A stretch of DNA of 6,066 nucleotides from JAEHDI01 sp035455185 (GTDB lineage Bacteria; Acidobacteriota; Terriglobia; Bryobacterales; Bryobacteraceae): contig DATIFQ010000072.1 of NCBI GenBank assembly GCA_035455185.1, positions 1 through 6,066 on the forward strand, written 5' to 3'. Below are positions 1 through 5,623 of the stretch, one piece after another. The position numbers and the translations under genes are program-made. Below the pieces are notes generated by a model. That model was not told where the DNA came from and ran no database searches. It worked only from the letters and a program-made list of their open reading frames with translations. Position 1 is the stretch's first letter. Each line of letters starts with the position of its first letter.

Positions 1-31
1 GTGCTGGACTCAACAGGTTACACGGTACCGG

Positions 32-1039
32 CTACCGGGCGATCAGAGTCTCGATGATCCGGCGTACCTTTCGGCCGCTCGCAAACTCGATCCACTGTTT
101 GACGACCTTCCCTTGGCGGTCGATCACCACGGTCGTGGGCAAGGAATCCACGCCATAGCTTTTGAAACCCGTTTCGGGGGCGATCAAGACGACCGGCAGC
201 GTGCGCTTCCGTTCCGCCAGCCAACGCTTTGCCAGTTCCGGCTCCTCTTCGTTGACGCCGACGATCTCCACTCCCTGTGCGGTGAAACTTGTCTTCAGTT
301 GTTCGAGATCTGCCATTTCCTCGGAGCAGTAACCGCAGTGCGTGGCCCAGAAGTCGAGCACGACGACCTTGCCGCGAAGCTTTGAAAGCGCAAACGAACG
401 CCCGTCGAGGGTCCGGCCGCTGATTTCGGGAGCGTCGCTGCCGGCCAGCCGGGTGTCCTCCCTTGTGACCATCTTTGCGGGCAGCATAGCCCACGAAGGG
501 GGAGGTTCATTTTCGGACGATTGGTCGAGGGCCACCGTCCACTGCCAGACGTCCGAGGCCCGGCGCTCGCTGAACTGCAATTTCCATACGGTGCCGGTCT
601 CGCGCTCGATCCAGTAGACCACCGGCTTGAGCGCCGAGCTGCGCGCGTGGTCCTCATACCGAACGGAGAGGACATCGCACGGCCTGGGCCGGCCTCCGAG
701 GATGGCGGTTTCGCTCCGTAGCAGCCTCACCCCGGCCACACGGTCCGCGATGTCGCGGAAGATCAGGAAGGCGGGTTCGAGGTCGTCTCGATAGCGTGCC
801 GCCGCATCGACGAACGGGAGCGGCGCGTCGTCGGGTACGAAGCGCCGAGACACGTACGCGCGTTGGACCTTGACTTGAGCAACTTTGTCCGGAAACACCG
901 GCCGCGTGGCCGCTCCGATCATTACGAAACTGTCGAGGTTCTTGTACTTCGCGGCGACGCGTTCCAGGATCTGGAGGGCCTTCGGATCGCTTTGCGCCCA
1001 GCCACAGGCACAGAGAAGCAATACGGGCAGAAGGCGCAT
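32..1039 (-). CDS. Exported TlpA-like thioredoxin-fold protein with N-terminal LolA-like domain
   Basis: Probable periplasmic or membrane-associated thiol-disulfide oxidoreductase. Numbered from the chosen ATG it has 335 residues. Residues 1-16 form a short signal peptide (MRLLPVLLLCACGWAQ); its LCAC is close to, but not a good match for, a lipobox. Residues about 18-190 resemble the LolA/outer-membrane-lipoprotein-sorting type of beta-rich domain (ALQILERVAAKYKNLDSF at its start). Residues about 203-335 are a TlpA/AhpC-TSA thioredoxin fold: DAPEISGRTLDG entry, VVVLDFWATHCGYC with active-site cysteines 235 and 238, and the cis-proline loop SLPTTVVID (Pro301). The active site is CGYC rather than the usual WCxPC. 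The ATG at 1039 is preferred over an in-frame GTG at 1054 because GGGAGG lies 5 nt before it and the signal peptide starts there. It is divergent from the cyclase gene. The thioredoxin fold is secure; the substrate and the function of the N-terminal domain are unknown. Confidence 0.88.
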   Translation of the reverse strand: MRLLPVLLLCACGWAQSDPKALQILERVAAKYKNLDSFVMIGAATRPVFPDKVAQVKVQRAYVSRRFVPDDAPLPFVDAAARYRDDLEPAFLIFRDIADRVAGVRLLRSETAILGGRPRPCDVLSVRYEDHARSSALKPVVYWIERETGTVWKLQFSERRASDVWQWTVALDQSSENEPPPSWAMLPAKMVTREDTRLAGSDAPEISGRTLDGRSFALSKLRGKVVVLDFWATHCGYCSEEMADLEQLKTSFTAQGVEIVGVNEEEPELAKRWLAERKRTLPVVLIAPETGFKSYGVDSLPTTVVIDRQGKVVKQWIEFASGRKVRRIIETLIAR

Positions 1040-1044
1040 ACCGT

Positions 1045-1062
1045 CCTCCCGCACTTATTATA
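1045..1062 (-). promoter_or_regulatory. Promoter -10 box and ribosome binding site of the TlpA-like gene
   Basis: Reading the minus strand, a perfect TATAAT lies at 1062-1057 and GGGAGG at 1050-1045, followed by 5 nt and the ATG at 1039. Only 17 nt separate the -10 box from the start codon, so a start point about 7 nt downstream would give a leader of about 11 nt that barely includes the Shine-Dalgarno. No good -35 hexamer sits at the standard spacing; the nearest TTG-containing candidate (TTGTTC, 1083-1078) is 15 nt away. Confidence 0.5.
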
Positions 1063-1063
1063 G

Positions 1064-1075
1064 GACCCAAGGGTC
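1064..1075. repeat. Short inverted repeat in the divergent promoter region
   Basis: GACCC-AA-GGGTC is a perfect 5-bp dyad with a 2-nt centre. It lies directly upstream of the TATAAT of the minus-strand TlpA-like gene, inside its promoter spacer. Its place would suit an operator, but arms this short can arise by chance in GC-rich DNA. Confidence 0.25.
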
Positions 1076-1158
1076 TTGAACAACAGAATCCCATCTACAG
1101 GGTGGCCACCATCCTGGGCGATGCACTCGTGCGTCTTCTGGTGTGGGAAAATGCGCCC

Positions 1159-1944
1159 ATGAGGAAGCTGTTCCTTGTCGCCCTTGTGGTGTCGGCCGCG
1201 GCGCTCATGGGGCAGGACCGGCGCCGCAGCGCCATCGATCCCCGCAAGGTCGTGGACCTCAGTTACCCCTACGACGAGCGCACGGTCTACTGGCCCACCG
1301 CCGAAGGGTTCCAACGGAAGGAAGACGCCTGGGGCGTCTCGGCCGCAGGCTACTGGTACGCTTCGGCGAGTTTCTGCACGAGCGAACACGGTGGCACGCA
1401 CCTTGACAGCCCGGTGCACTTTGCCGAGGGCAAGTGGACCACTGCGGAGATTCCCCTGGAACGCCTCATCGGTCCTGCCGCAGTCATCGACATCGCGGAG
1501 CCCTGCTTGAAGGATCGTGACTACCGGCTCAGCGCCAGTGACGTCCTGGCATGGGAGAAAAAGCACGGTCGCGTCGCCGCCGGCGACATCGTGCTGGTAC
1601 GCACCGATTGGGGCCGCTACTGGCCGGACGCCAAGAAGTACCTGGGCTCGGAGAAGCGCGGCGATGCGAGCGGCCTTAGCTTTCCGGGTCTTTCCCGCGA
1701 GGCCGCCGAGCTGCTCGCGGATCGCAAGGTTAGGGGAGTGGGCATCGACACGGCCAGCCTGGACTACGGGCGTTCCAGCGACTTCATCGTGCACCGGACC
1801 CTGAACGGCGCAAACATCTACGGTCTCGAGAACGTGGCCCAGTTGGACCGGCTTCCGCCGCGAGGCGCGACGCTGATCGCCTTGCCAATGAAGATCAGCG
1901 GCGGCAGCGGCGGCCCGGTGCGCATCATCGCCGTTATGCCTTAG
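1159..1944 (+). CDS. Exported putative cyclase / kynurenine formamidase-like metal hydrolase
   Basis: Member of the putative cyclase family (PF04199, KynB-like fold), metal-dependent hydrolases that open amide or related bonds. The predicted protein has 261 residues, the usual size for the family plus a signal peptide. Residues 1-19 look like a Sec signal (MRKLFLVALVVSAAALMGQ). The metal-binding signature HGGTHLDSPVHF spans 77-88 (His77, His81, Asp83, His87). A second conserved block has His212 and Glu224 (VHRTLNGANIYGLENV), matching the His/Glu pair of the KynB active site. The C-terminus GGSGGPVRIIAVMP is a normal family ending. The reading frame extends upstream to a GTG at 1102, but the ATG at 1159 starts the signal peptide and has GGGA 10 nt upstream. 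KynB itself is cytosolic, so an exported copy probably acts on another substrate. The last 11 nt overlap the convergent transporter pseudogene. Family assignment is firm; the substrate is unknown. Confidence 0.9.
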   Translation: MRKLFLVALVVSAAALMGQDRRRSAIDPRKVVDLSYPYDERTVYWPTAEGFQRKEDAWGVSAAGYWYASASFCTSEHGGTHLDSPVHFAEGKWTTAEIPLERLIGPAAVIDIAEPCLKDRDYRLSASDVLAWEKKHGRVAAGDIVLVRTDWGRYWPDAKKYLGSEKRGDASGLSFPGLSREAAELLADRKVRGVGIDTASLDYGRSSDFIVHRTLNGANIYGLENVAQLDRLPPRGATLIALPMKISGGSGGPVRIIAVMP

Positions 1945-2779
1945 GCACAGCGGGGTGGGAATGGTCCTCACCGCCCAGCCAAGCGCCGCCGACCAATTCC
2001 GGAATCCCAAAGCGCTTCACGGCCCAGGGCATCAGAACCATCATCGGCACTGCGACGATCAACACCAGCGACGTCACATAGGAGAGCTTCTTGTGGTCGC
2101 CCTGGATGGCCCCGCAGGCGGCAATCGCCGCCGAGATCCCACAGATCGAGACGGCGGTTGAAAGGATCACCGCAAACTCGGCATCGACCTGCAACTTCCT
2201 GGAAAGCCAGTAACCAATCTGCCAGACCACGCTCACGACGAGCACAGCCTGTATTACCCCCAACACACCCACCTGAAGGATTTCCTCAAAGAGCATCCCG
2301 GCCCCCAGGATCACCAAGCCGATCTTTATGTAGTACTCGGTCCGCACGGCCTCCCGAAGCCAGGCCGGAACGCCGAAGGCATTGCTTACCATGAGGCCTA
2401 TGGCGAGCGCAAAGAGGACGTACTCCAAGCCTCAGTAGCTCACCGTGGAGTTGCCCGCAATTACCAGTGAAAGCCAGCTGAGGCTGTAAAGGACGGGAAA
2501 GCCGATCAGGTATCTGGCGAGGCTGGCACCCATGAAGGCGAGCCCGAGGTCGGAGATGACGAGGTAACCGGCGCCGATCAGGGCCGAGCGCAGGAGGTTT
2601 TCACTTCCGAAGACCTGACCCAGGGGTGCCGTGCCGCCGCTGCCTGGCACAGACCAGCTAAAACGCGGCATCAGCGGCCGAAGGCCGGCCAGCACCAACG
2701 CGATCAGGAGAAACGCCGGTCACACGGCCAACCAGTCTTCACTTGCCAGAAATGCCGGGCGCCTTGCGTTGCGCGTCAT
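1934..2779 (-). pseudogene. Degenerate YeiH-type (putative sulfate exporter) transporter, two nonsense codons and lost C-terminus
   Basis: Read from the ATG at 2779, a single frame runs for 281 codons plus TAA but is broken by TGA at codon 20 (2720-2722) and codon 116 (2432-2434). Translation through them gives a continuous polytopic membrane protein: hydrophobic segments near codons 21-33, 66-84, 93-109, 118-133, 151-168, 171-186, 203-221 and 230-245. It has features of the YeiH/UPF0324 family: PAWLREAVRTEYYIKIGLVI and the SICG motif at 211-214 followed by an Ala-rich helix. Both TGAs fall where a Trp would fit (LAV-x-PAFLL and VSY-x-GLEYV), so each can be one G-to-A change from TGG. Family similarity stops at ELVGGAWLGG (codon 270). 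The remaining 11 codons (EDHSHPAVPKA) look unrelated and run into the convergent cyclase gene, so the last several membrane helices are missing. An in-frame TAG shortly upstream of the ATG rules out a longer start. A functional transporter is unlikely. Confidence 0.82.
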
Positions 2780-3068
2780 GGGGAGACTCTACTGCAGATT
2801 CTCCTCCAGCCGAAGGGGAGATTCCAATACGCGATTCTACTGTTTTCCCGCCAGCCGCCTCTCCCGGTCCGGCTTGAAGAATCTATGCGTTGTAAGCTAT
2901 TGAAAAGAATAGGTCTCCGAGAGGCCACGCGCGTCCTAACAGGATATATAGAGAATAGGAAGCCCTTCCGTTTCTAGCCATTACCAACCACGTCGAACCG
3001 TTACCAGGGCTCGGCGAAACCTCTCCGTTCCCGCTCCTGCAAAGGGTACCGCCTTGCGGTTTTCAATG

Positions 3069-3085
3069 GGCACCGGTTGCGTGCC
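3069..3085. repeat. Inverted repeat upstream of abiE promoter, candidate AbiEi operator
   Basis: GGCAC-N7-GTGCC is a perfect 5-bp dyad ending 7 bp before the candidate -35 hexamer of the abiE operon. AbiEi antitoxins are known to repress their own promoter by binding inverted repeats, so the place is right. A second, shorter dyad CGGA-N14-TCCG (3105-3126) straddles the -10 box. Binding is inferred only. Confidence 0.35.
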
Positions 3086-3091
3086 TTGTGG

Positions 3092-3131
3092 TGGATAGAA
3101 GTATCGGAAAACAAGTATAATGTCCGTGGAG
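3092..3131 (+). promoter_or_regulatory. abiE promoter and ribosome binding site
   Basis: A perfect -10 box TATAAT lies at 3116-3121, with TGGATA (4 of 6 matches to TTGACA) at 3092-3097 and an 18-bp spacer. GGAG at 3128-3131 lies 8 nt before the GTG at 3140 and supports that start for abiEi. Transcription starting near 3128 would give a leader of about 12 nt. Confidence 0.55.
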
Positions 3132-3139
3132 TCTATCCA

Positions 3140-3754
3140 GTGTCGGCCAGGGAAACAGGTCTCGACAAAGCGCGCCAGGTGTTCGCCCAACACCAAGGAA
3201 TGCTGCGAACCAGCGAAGCCATCCGACTGGGTGTCCACCCACGGACGCTGTATGCGCTTAGGGATAAGGGCCAGATTGAACAGGTGGCCCGCGGCTTCTA
3301 TCGGCTGTCCGAAAGGCCCGCGCTCACGAACCCCGATCTGGTGGCCGTGGCCCTCCGAATCCCGCGAGCTGTGATCTGCCTGATCTCGGCCCTCGCGCAT
3401 CACGGTCTCACGACCCAGGTTCCGCACACGGTGGACGTTGCTCTTCCCGGCCATGCCCAGATTCCGAACCTCGGTGGCATCCCCCTCCGCGTGTTCTGGT
3501 ACTCCGAGCCATCCTTCAGCGCCGGCGTCCAGTCCGTCTCGATTGATGGGGTAGCGGTTAGGATCTACTCAGCGGAGAAGTCCATCGCAGACTGCTTCAA
3601 ATACCGAAACAAGATCGGCCTCGATGTGGCCGTCCAAGCGCTCCGAACGTACCGCGAGCGAACGAGAAAGCCTGACCTGATGCTGATCTCCAAGTTCGCG
3701 CGAGTGGATCGAGTCGAGAAGGTGATGCGACCCTACCTGGAGGCGGTGCTGTGA
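3140..3754 (+). CDS. abiEi: AbiEi-type antitoxin / transcriptional autorepressor
   Basis: Antitoxin of the AbiE (type IV) toxin-antitoxin family, a DNA-binding protein that represses the abiE operon and counters AbiEii toxicity without a tight protein complex. Using the GTG at 3140 it has 204 residues, normal for the family. Residues about 8-57 form the N-terminal winged helix-turn-helix (LRTSEAIRLGVHPRTLYALR, then the GQIEQVARGFYRL wing). Residues about 66-204 form the C-terminal antitoxin domain, with AVICLISALAHHGL (77-90), the strand-rich VDVALPGH region and the typical YSAEKSIADCFKYRNKIG block (143-160). The GTG is preferred to the in-frame ATG at 3077 because GGAG precedes it at good spacing, and because the longer start would lie upstream of the TATAAT box. 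Its final GTGA overlaps the start of the toxin gene, so the two are translationally coupled. Confidence 0.9.
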   Translation: MSARETGLDKARQVFAQHQGMLRTSEAIRLGVHPRTLYALRDKGQIEQVARGFYRLSERPALTNPDLVAVALRIPRAVICLISALAHHGLTTQVPHTVDVALPGHAQIPNLGGIPLRVFWYSEPSFSAGVQSVSIDGVAVRIYSAEKSIADCFKYRNKIGLDVAVQALRTYRERTRKPDLMLISKFARVDRVEKVMRPYLEAVL

Positions 3755-4653
3755 GCGGCCGCGATCTAGGCGCATCCGTCCGGCAGCGGCTACTGAACCG
3801 CGCCCGCGCAGAAGGCCGACCGTTTCAGGAACTGCTGCAGTACTTCGCCATGGAGCGCTTCCTCTATCGGCTGGCGAGATCCCCGTTCGCGGACCGGTTC
3901 GTTCTGAAGGGCGCCCTCCTCTTGACGGCCTGGAAGGCCCCGATTACTCGGCCGACGATCGACATCGACCTGGCCGGCAGGACCAGCAACCAGTTGGAGC
4001 ATATCCGGGCGATCGTTGCCAAACTCTGCCAACTCTATACCGAACCGGACGGACTGGAGTTTTATCCGGCCTCTATCGAGGGGCAACGCATCAAGGAAGA
4101 CGCAGAATACGAAGGCGTGCGAATCCGGTTCCACGCGACGCTTGCGAAAGCCCGTATCCCGATGCAGATCGACGTCGGCTTTGGCGACGTGATCGTGCCG
4201 AAGCCCGTTGAGGTTGAGTACCCGGCCATGCTCGAATTCCCCCCACCGGTGCTCCGGGCCTATCCAAAGGAAACTGTCGTGGCGGAGAAGCTTGAAGCGC
4301 TCACAGTGCTCGGCATGCTCAACAGCCGGATCAAGGACTACTACGACCTGGCACTGTTGGCGCGGCTGTATCCGTTTGAAGGTGCCCTTCTGGTCAAAGC
4401 CATTCACTCGACTTTCCGCCATCGCGGAACGACGGTGGAACCAGAACCAGTGGGACTCACAGAAGCGTTCAGCTCAGATCCGGCGCGGGCAGTACAATGG
4501 CGCGCCTTTGTTCGCCGCAGCAGACTCGAGTCGGGGTGGGAGTTGGAGAAGATCGTGGAGCAGGTGCGACTCTTTGCCTCCACACCGCTCGCCGCCGCCG
4601 CTGCAGATCGTCCTTTTGATCTCAACTGGCGGCCGGGCGGACCGTGGGAGTGA
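3751..4653 (+). CDS. abiEii: AbiEii-type nucleotidyltransferase toxin
   Basis: Toxin of the AbiE system, a DNA polymerase beta-like nucleotidyltransferase (AbiEii/AbiGii family, PF08843). Related toxins block growth by modifying RNA; in the MenT branch they add nucleotides to tRNA. The start GTG overlaps the antitoxin TGA by 4 bp. The 300 residues match full-length members and all family blocks are present. These are KGALLL (53-58) leading to the acidic pair Asp71 and Asp73 in RPTIDIDL, the third acidic strand IDVGFGD (Asp141), the VVAEKLEAL helix (Lys180) and RIKDYYDL (Lys195, Asp196, Asp199). The first motif reads KGA rather than the more usual KGG, a mild change. No frameshift or internal stop is seen, so toxin and antitoxin both look functional. 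The exact nucleotide and RNA target cannot be read from sequence. Confidence 0.92.
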   Translation: MSGRDLGASVRQRLLNRARAEGRPFQELLQYFAMERFLYRLARSPFADRFVLKGALLLTAWKAPITRPTIDIDLAGRTSNQLEHIRAIVAKLCQLYTEPDGLEFYPASIEGQRIKEDAEYEGVRIRFHATLAKARIPMQIDVGFGDVIVPKPVEVEYPAMLEFPPPVLRAYPKETVVAEKLEALTVLGMLNSRIKDYYDLALLARLYPFEGALLVKAIHSTFRHRGTTVEPEPVGLTEAFSSDPARAVQWRAFVRRSRLESGWELEKIVEQVRLFASTPLAAAAADRPFDLNWRPGGPWE

Positions 4654-4700
4654 CTGGCTGTGGCACTGTCCCGCGCGTGGTTGAGTGGACCCAACCCTGG

Positions 4701-4726
4701 GGCAATCCGTGCCGGCAACCCGTGCC
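4701..4726. repeat. Two abutting 13-bp dyad units upstream of scpA
   Basis: GGCAATCCGTGCC (4701-4713) is followed immediately by GGCAACCCGTGCC (4714-4726), identical at 12 of 13 positions. Each unit is itself a dyad, GGCA-N5-TGCC. Tandem symmetric units about 107 bp before the scpA start could be a cooperative protein-binding site, or a remnant of a longer repeat. The CGTGCC half also occurs in the inverted repeat before abiEi. Confidence 0.5.
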
Positions 4727-4785
4727 AGTGACCGTGGCTCCGATCCCGCGCGCCCGCTCCCCCGATTGTGGCGCCGCCCGGGTTC

Positions 4786-4815
4786 CGGAGGCCCGCGAGC
4801 CGCCCGTTGCCTCCG
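4786..4815. repeat. Inverted repeat just upstream of scpA
   Basis: CGGAGGC (4786-4792) and GCCTCCG (4809-4815) are perfect 7-bp arms around a 16-nt GC-rich loop, ending 17 nt before the scpA start codon. No T-run follows, so it is not a standard terminator. It could fold in a 5' leader or bind a protein. The GC-rich setting makes chance possible. Confidence 0.3.
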
Positions 4816-4832
4816 TGCTATCGTGAGAAGTT

Positions 4833-5618
4833 GTGTCGTCGCCGTTAAACTTCCATCTGGAGCATTATGAGGGGCCGCTTGATCTGCTGCTGGACCTGAT
4901 CCGCAAGCAGGAGATCAACATCTACGACATCCCCATCGCCTCCATCACTGCCCAGTATCTGGAGTACGTGCAGCAGGCCCTCGCGCTCGACATCGAACTG
5001 AGCGCCGAGTTCGTCTACATGGCCGCCACCCTCATCCACATCAAGTCGCGGATGCTGCTGCCGCGCGATCCCGAGCTCGAAAAACTGTATCCGGAGGAAG
5101 ACCCCCGGCAGGAACTGGTCGAACGCCTCCTCGAGCACGAGCGGTTCAAACAGGCCGCCGAAATGCTCCAGCAGAAGCGCCTCATTGAGGAAAACGTCTG
5201 GTCCAACCCGCAGATCAGCGCGTTTGAGTCCGACGACGACGAGCCCGGACTCGCCGTCACCATGTTCGACCTCGTGAAGACGTTGCAGCAGGTGCTGGAA
5301 CGCGCGAAGAGCCGGCCTACCTACGATGTGACCGACGAGGACGTCAGCGTGCCGGAGATGATCCAACGGCTGAAATCCATGCTCGAGCGGACGCCCCGCG
5401 GCACCCCGCTTTCCGCTGCCGAATTCTTCGAGCGCCAGCAAAACCGCCGCACCATGATCGCCGCCTTCCTGGCCATCCTGGAGATGGTGAAGCTTCAGGC
5501 GGTGGTCCTTTACCAGAAGGACGCCTTCGGCGAGATACTCATCAAGAGACACAAACGATTTGAAGAGGTCTTCGCCTCCGGTGAGGCGATGGCCGCCATT
5601 GAGAAGGGATACAGCTAG
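4833..5618 (+). CDS. scpA: Segregation and condensation protein A (kleisin)
   Basis: Kleisin subunit of the bacterial SMC-ScpAB condensin, which bridges the SMC head domains and binds ScpB dimers during chromosome compaction and segregation in the cytoplasm. The 261 residues are a normal length. The N-terminal domain has the family signature HYEGPLDLLLDLIRKQEINIYDIP (11-34), followed by the SAEFVYMAATLIHIKSRMLLP helix. The middle is charged and acidic, as expected of the flexible linker that meets ScpB. The C-terminal winged helix holds FLAILEMVKLQAVVLYQKDAF (212-232) and GEILIKR. The start is a GTG preceded by GAGAAG; homologues start at about this distance before the EGPLDLLL motif. scpB follows after 5 nt, so the pair is one operon. 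No convincing -35/-10 pair was found in the 179-bp gap upstream. Confidence 0.96.
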   Translation: MSSPLNFHLEHYEGPLDLLLDLIRKQEINIYDIPIASITAQYLEYVQQALALDIELSAEFVYMAATLIHIKSRMLLPRDPELEKLYPEEDPRQELVERLLEHERFKQAAEMLQQKRLIEENVWSNPQISAFESDDDEPGLAVTMFDLVKTLQQVLERAKSRPTYDVTDEDVSVPEMIQRLKSMLERTPRGTPLSAAEFFERQQNRRTMIAAFLAILEMVKLQAVVLYQKDAFGEILIKRHKRFEEVFASGEAMAAIEKGYS

Positions 5619-5623
5619 CTGGG

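Larger units (their letters stand above)
2780..3139. other. Intergenic stretch between transporter pseudogene and abiE operon
   Basis: No coding region is supported here. The part from about 2870 to 2970 is AT-richer than its surroundings (for example GGATATATAGAG near 2942). Small dyads are present: GGTCTC-CGA-GAGGCC at 2912-2926 with one G-T pair, and ACCGC-CTT-GCGGT at 3048-3060 followed by TTT. The right end holds the abiE promoter and an inverted repeat, listed separately. No tRNA, CRISPR array or transposase remnant was recognised. The stretch may mark the left edge of the acquired abiE module, but no matching direct repeat was found on the other side. Confidence 0.5.

Noticed and set aside
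1102..1158. GTG at 1102 as the start of the cyclase gene
   Set aside because: It would put 19 extra residues before a clear signal peptide that begins at the ATG at 1159.
922..2010. Long minus-strand open frame of 362 codons opposite the cyclase gene
   Set aside because: It is a shadow of the cyclase coding strand, has low-complexity His/Arg/Gly-rich composition, no recognisable domain, and spans two real genes on their wrong strand or frame.
2432..2722. TGA read as Trp (altered genetic code) to explain the broken transporter
   Set aside because: The other genes here encode Trp with TGG and contain no internal TGA, and both abiE genes end in TGA. The C-terminal loss also argues for a plain pseudogene.
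2885..2960. Possible attachment site or tRNA remnant in the AT-richer patch
   Set aside because: No cloverleaf could be drawn, and no matching direct repeat was found on the far side of the abiE operon.
3048..3063. Terminator-like hairpin ACCGC-CTT-GCGGT followed by TTT
   Set aside because: The stem is only 5 bp with a short T-run, and no plus-strand gene ends nearby, so it is listed only as a small dyad.
3077..3139. Upstream ATG at 3077 as the abiEi start
   Set aside because: It would add 21 residues not expected for the family, start upstream of the TATAAT box, and lacks a good Shine-Dalgarno; the GTG at 3140 has GGAG at 8 nt.
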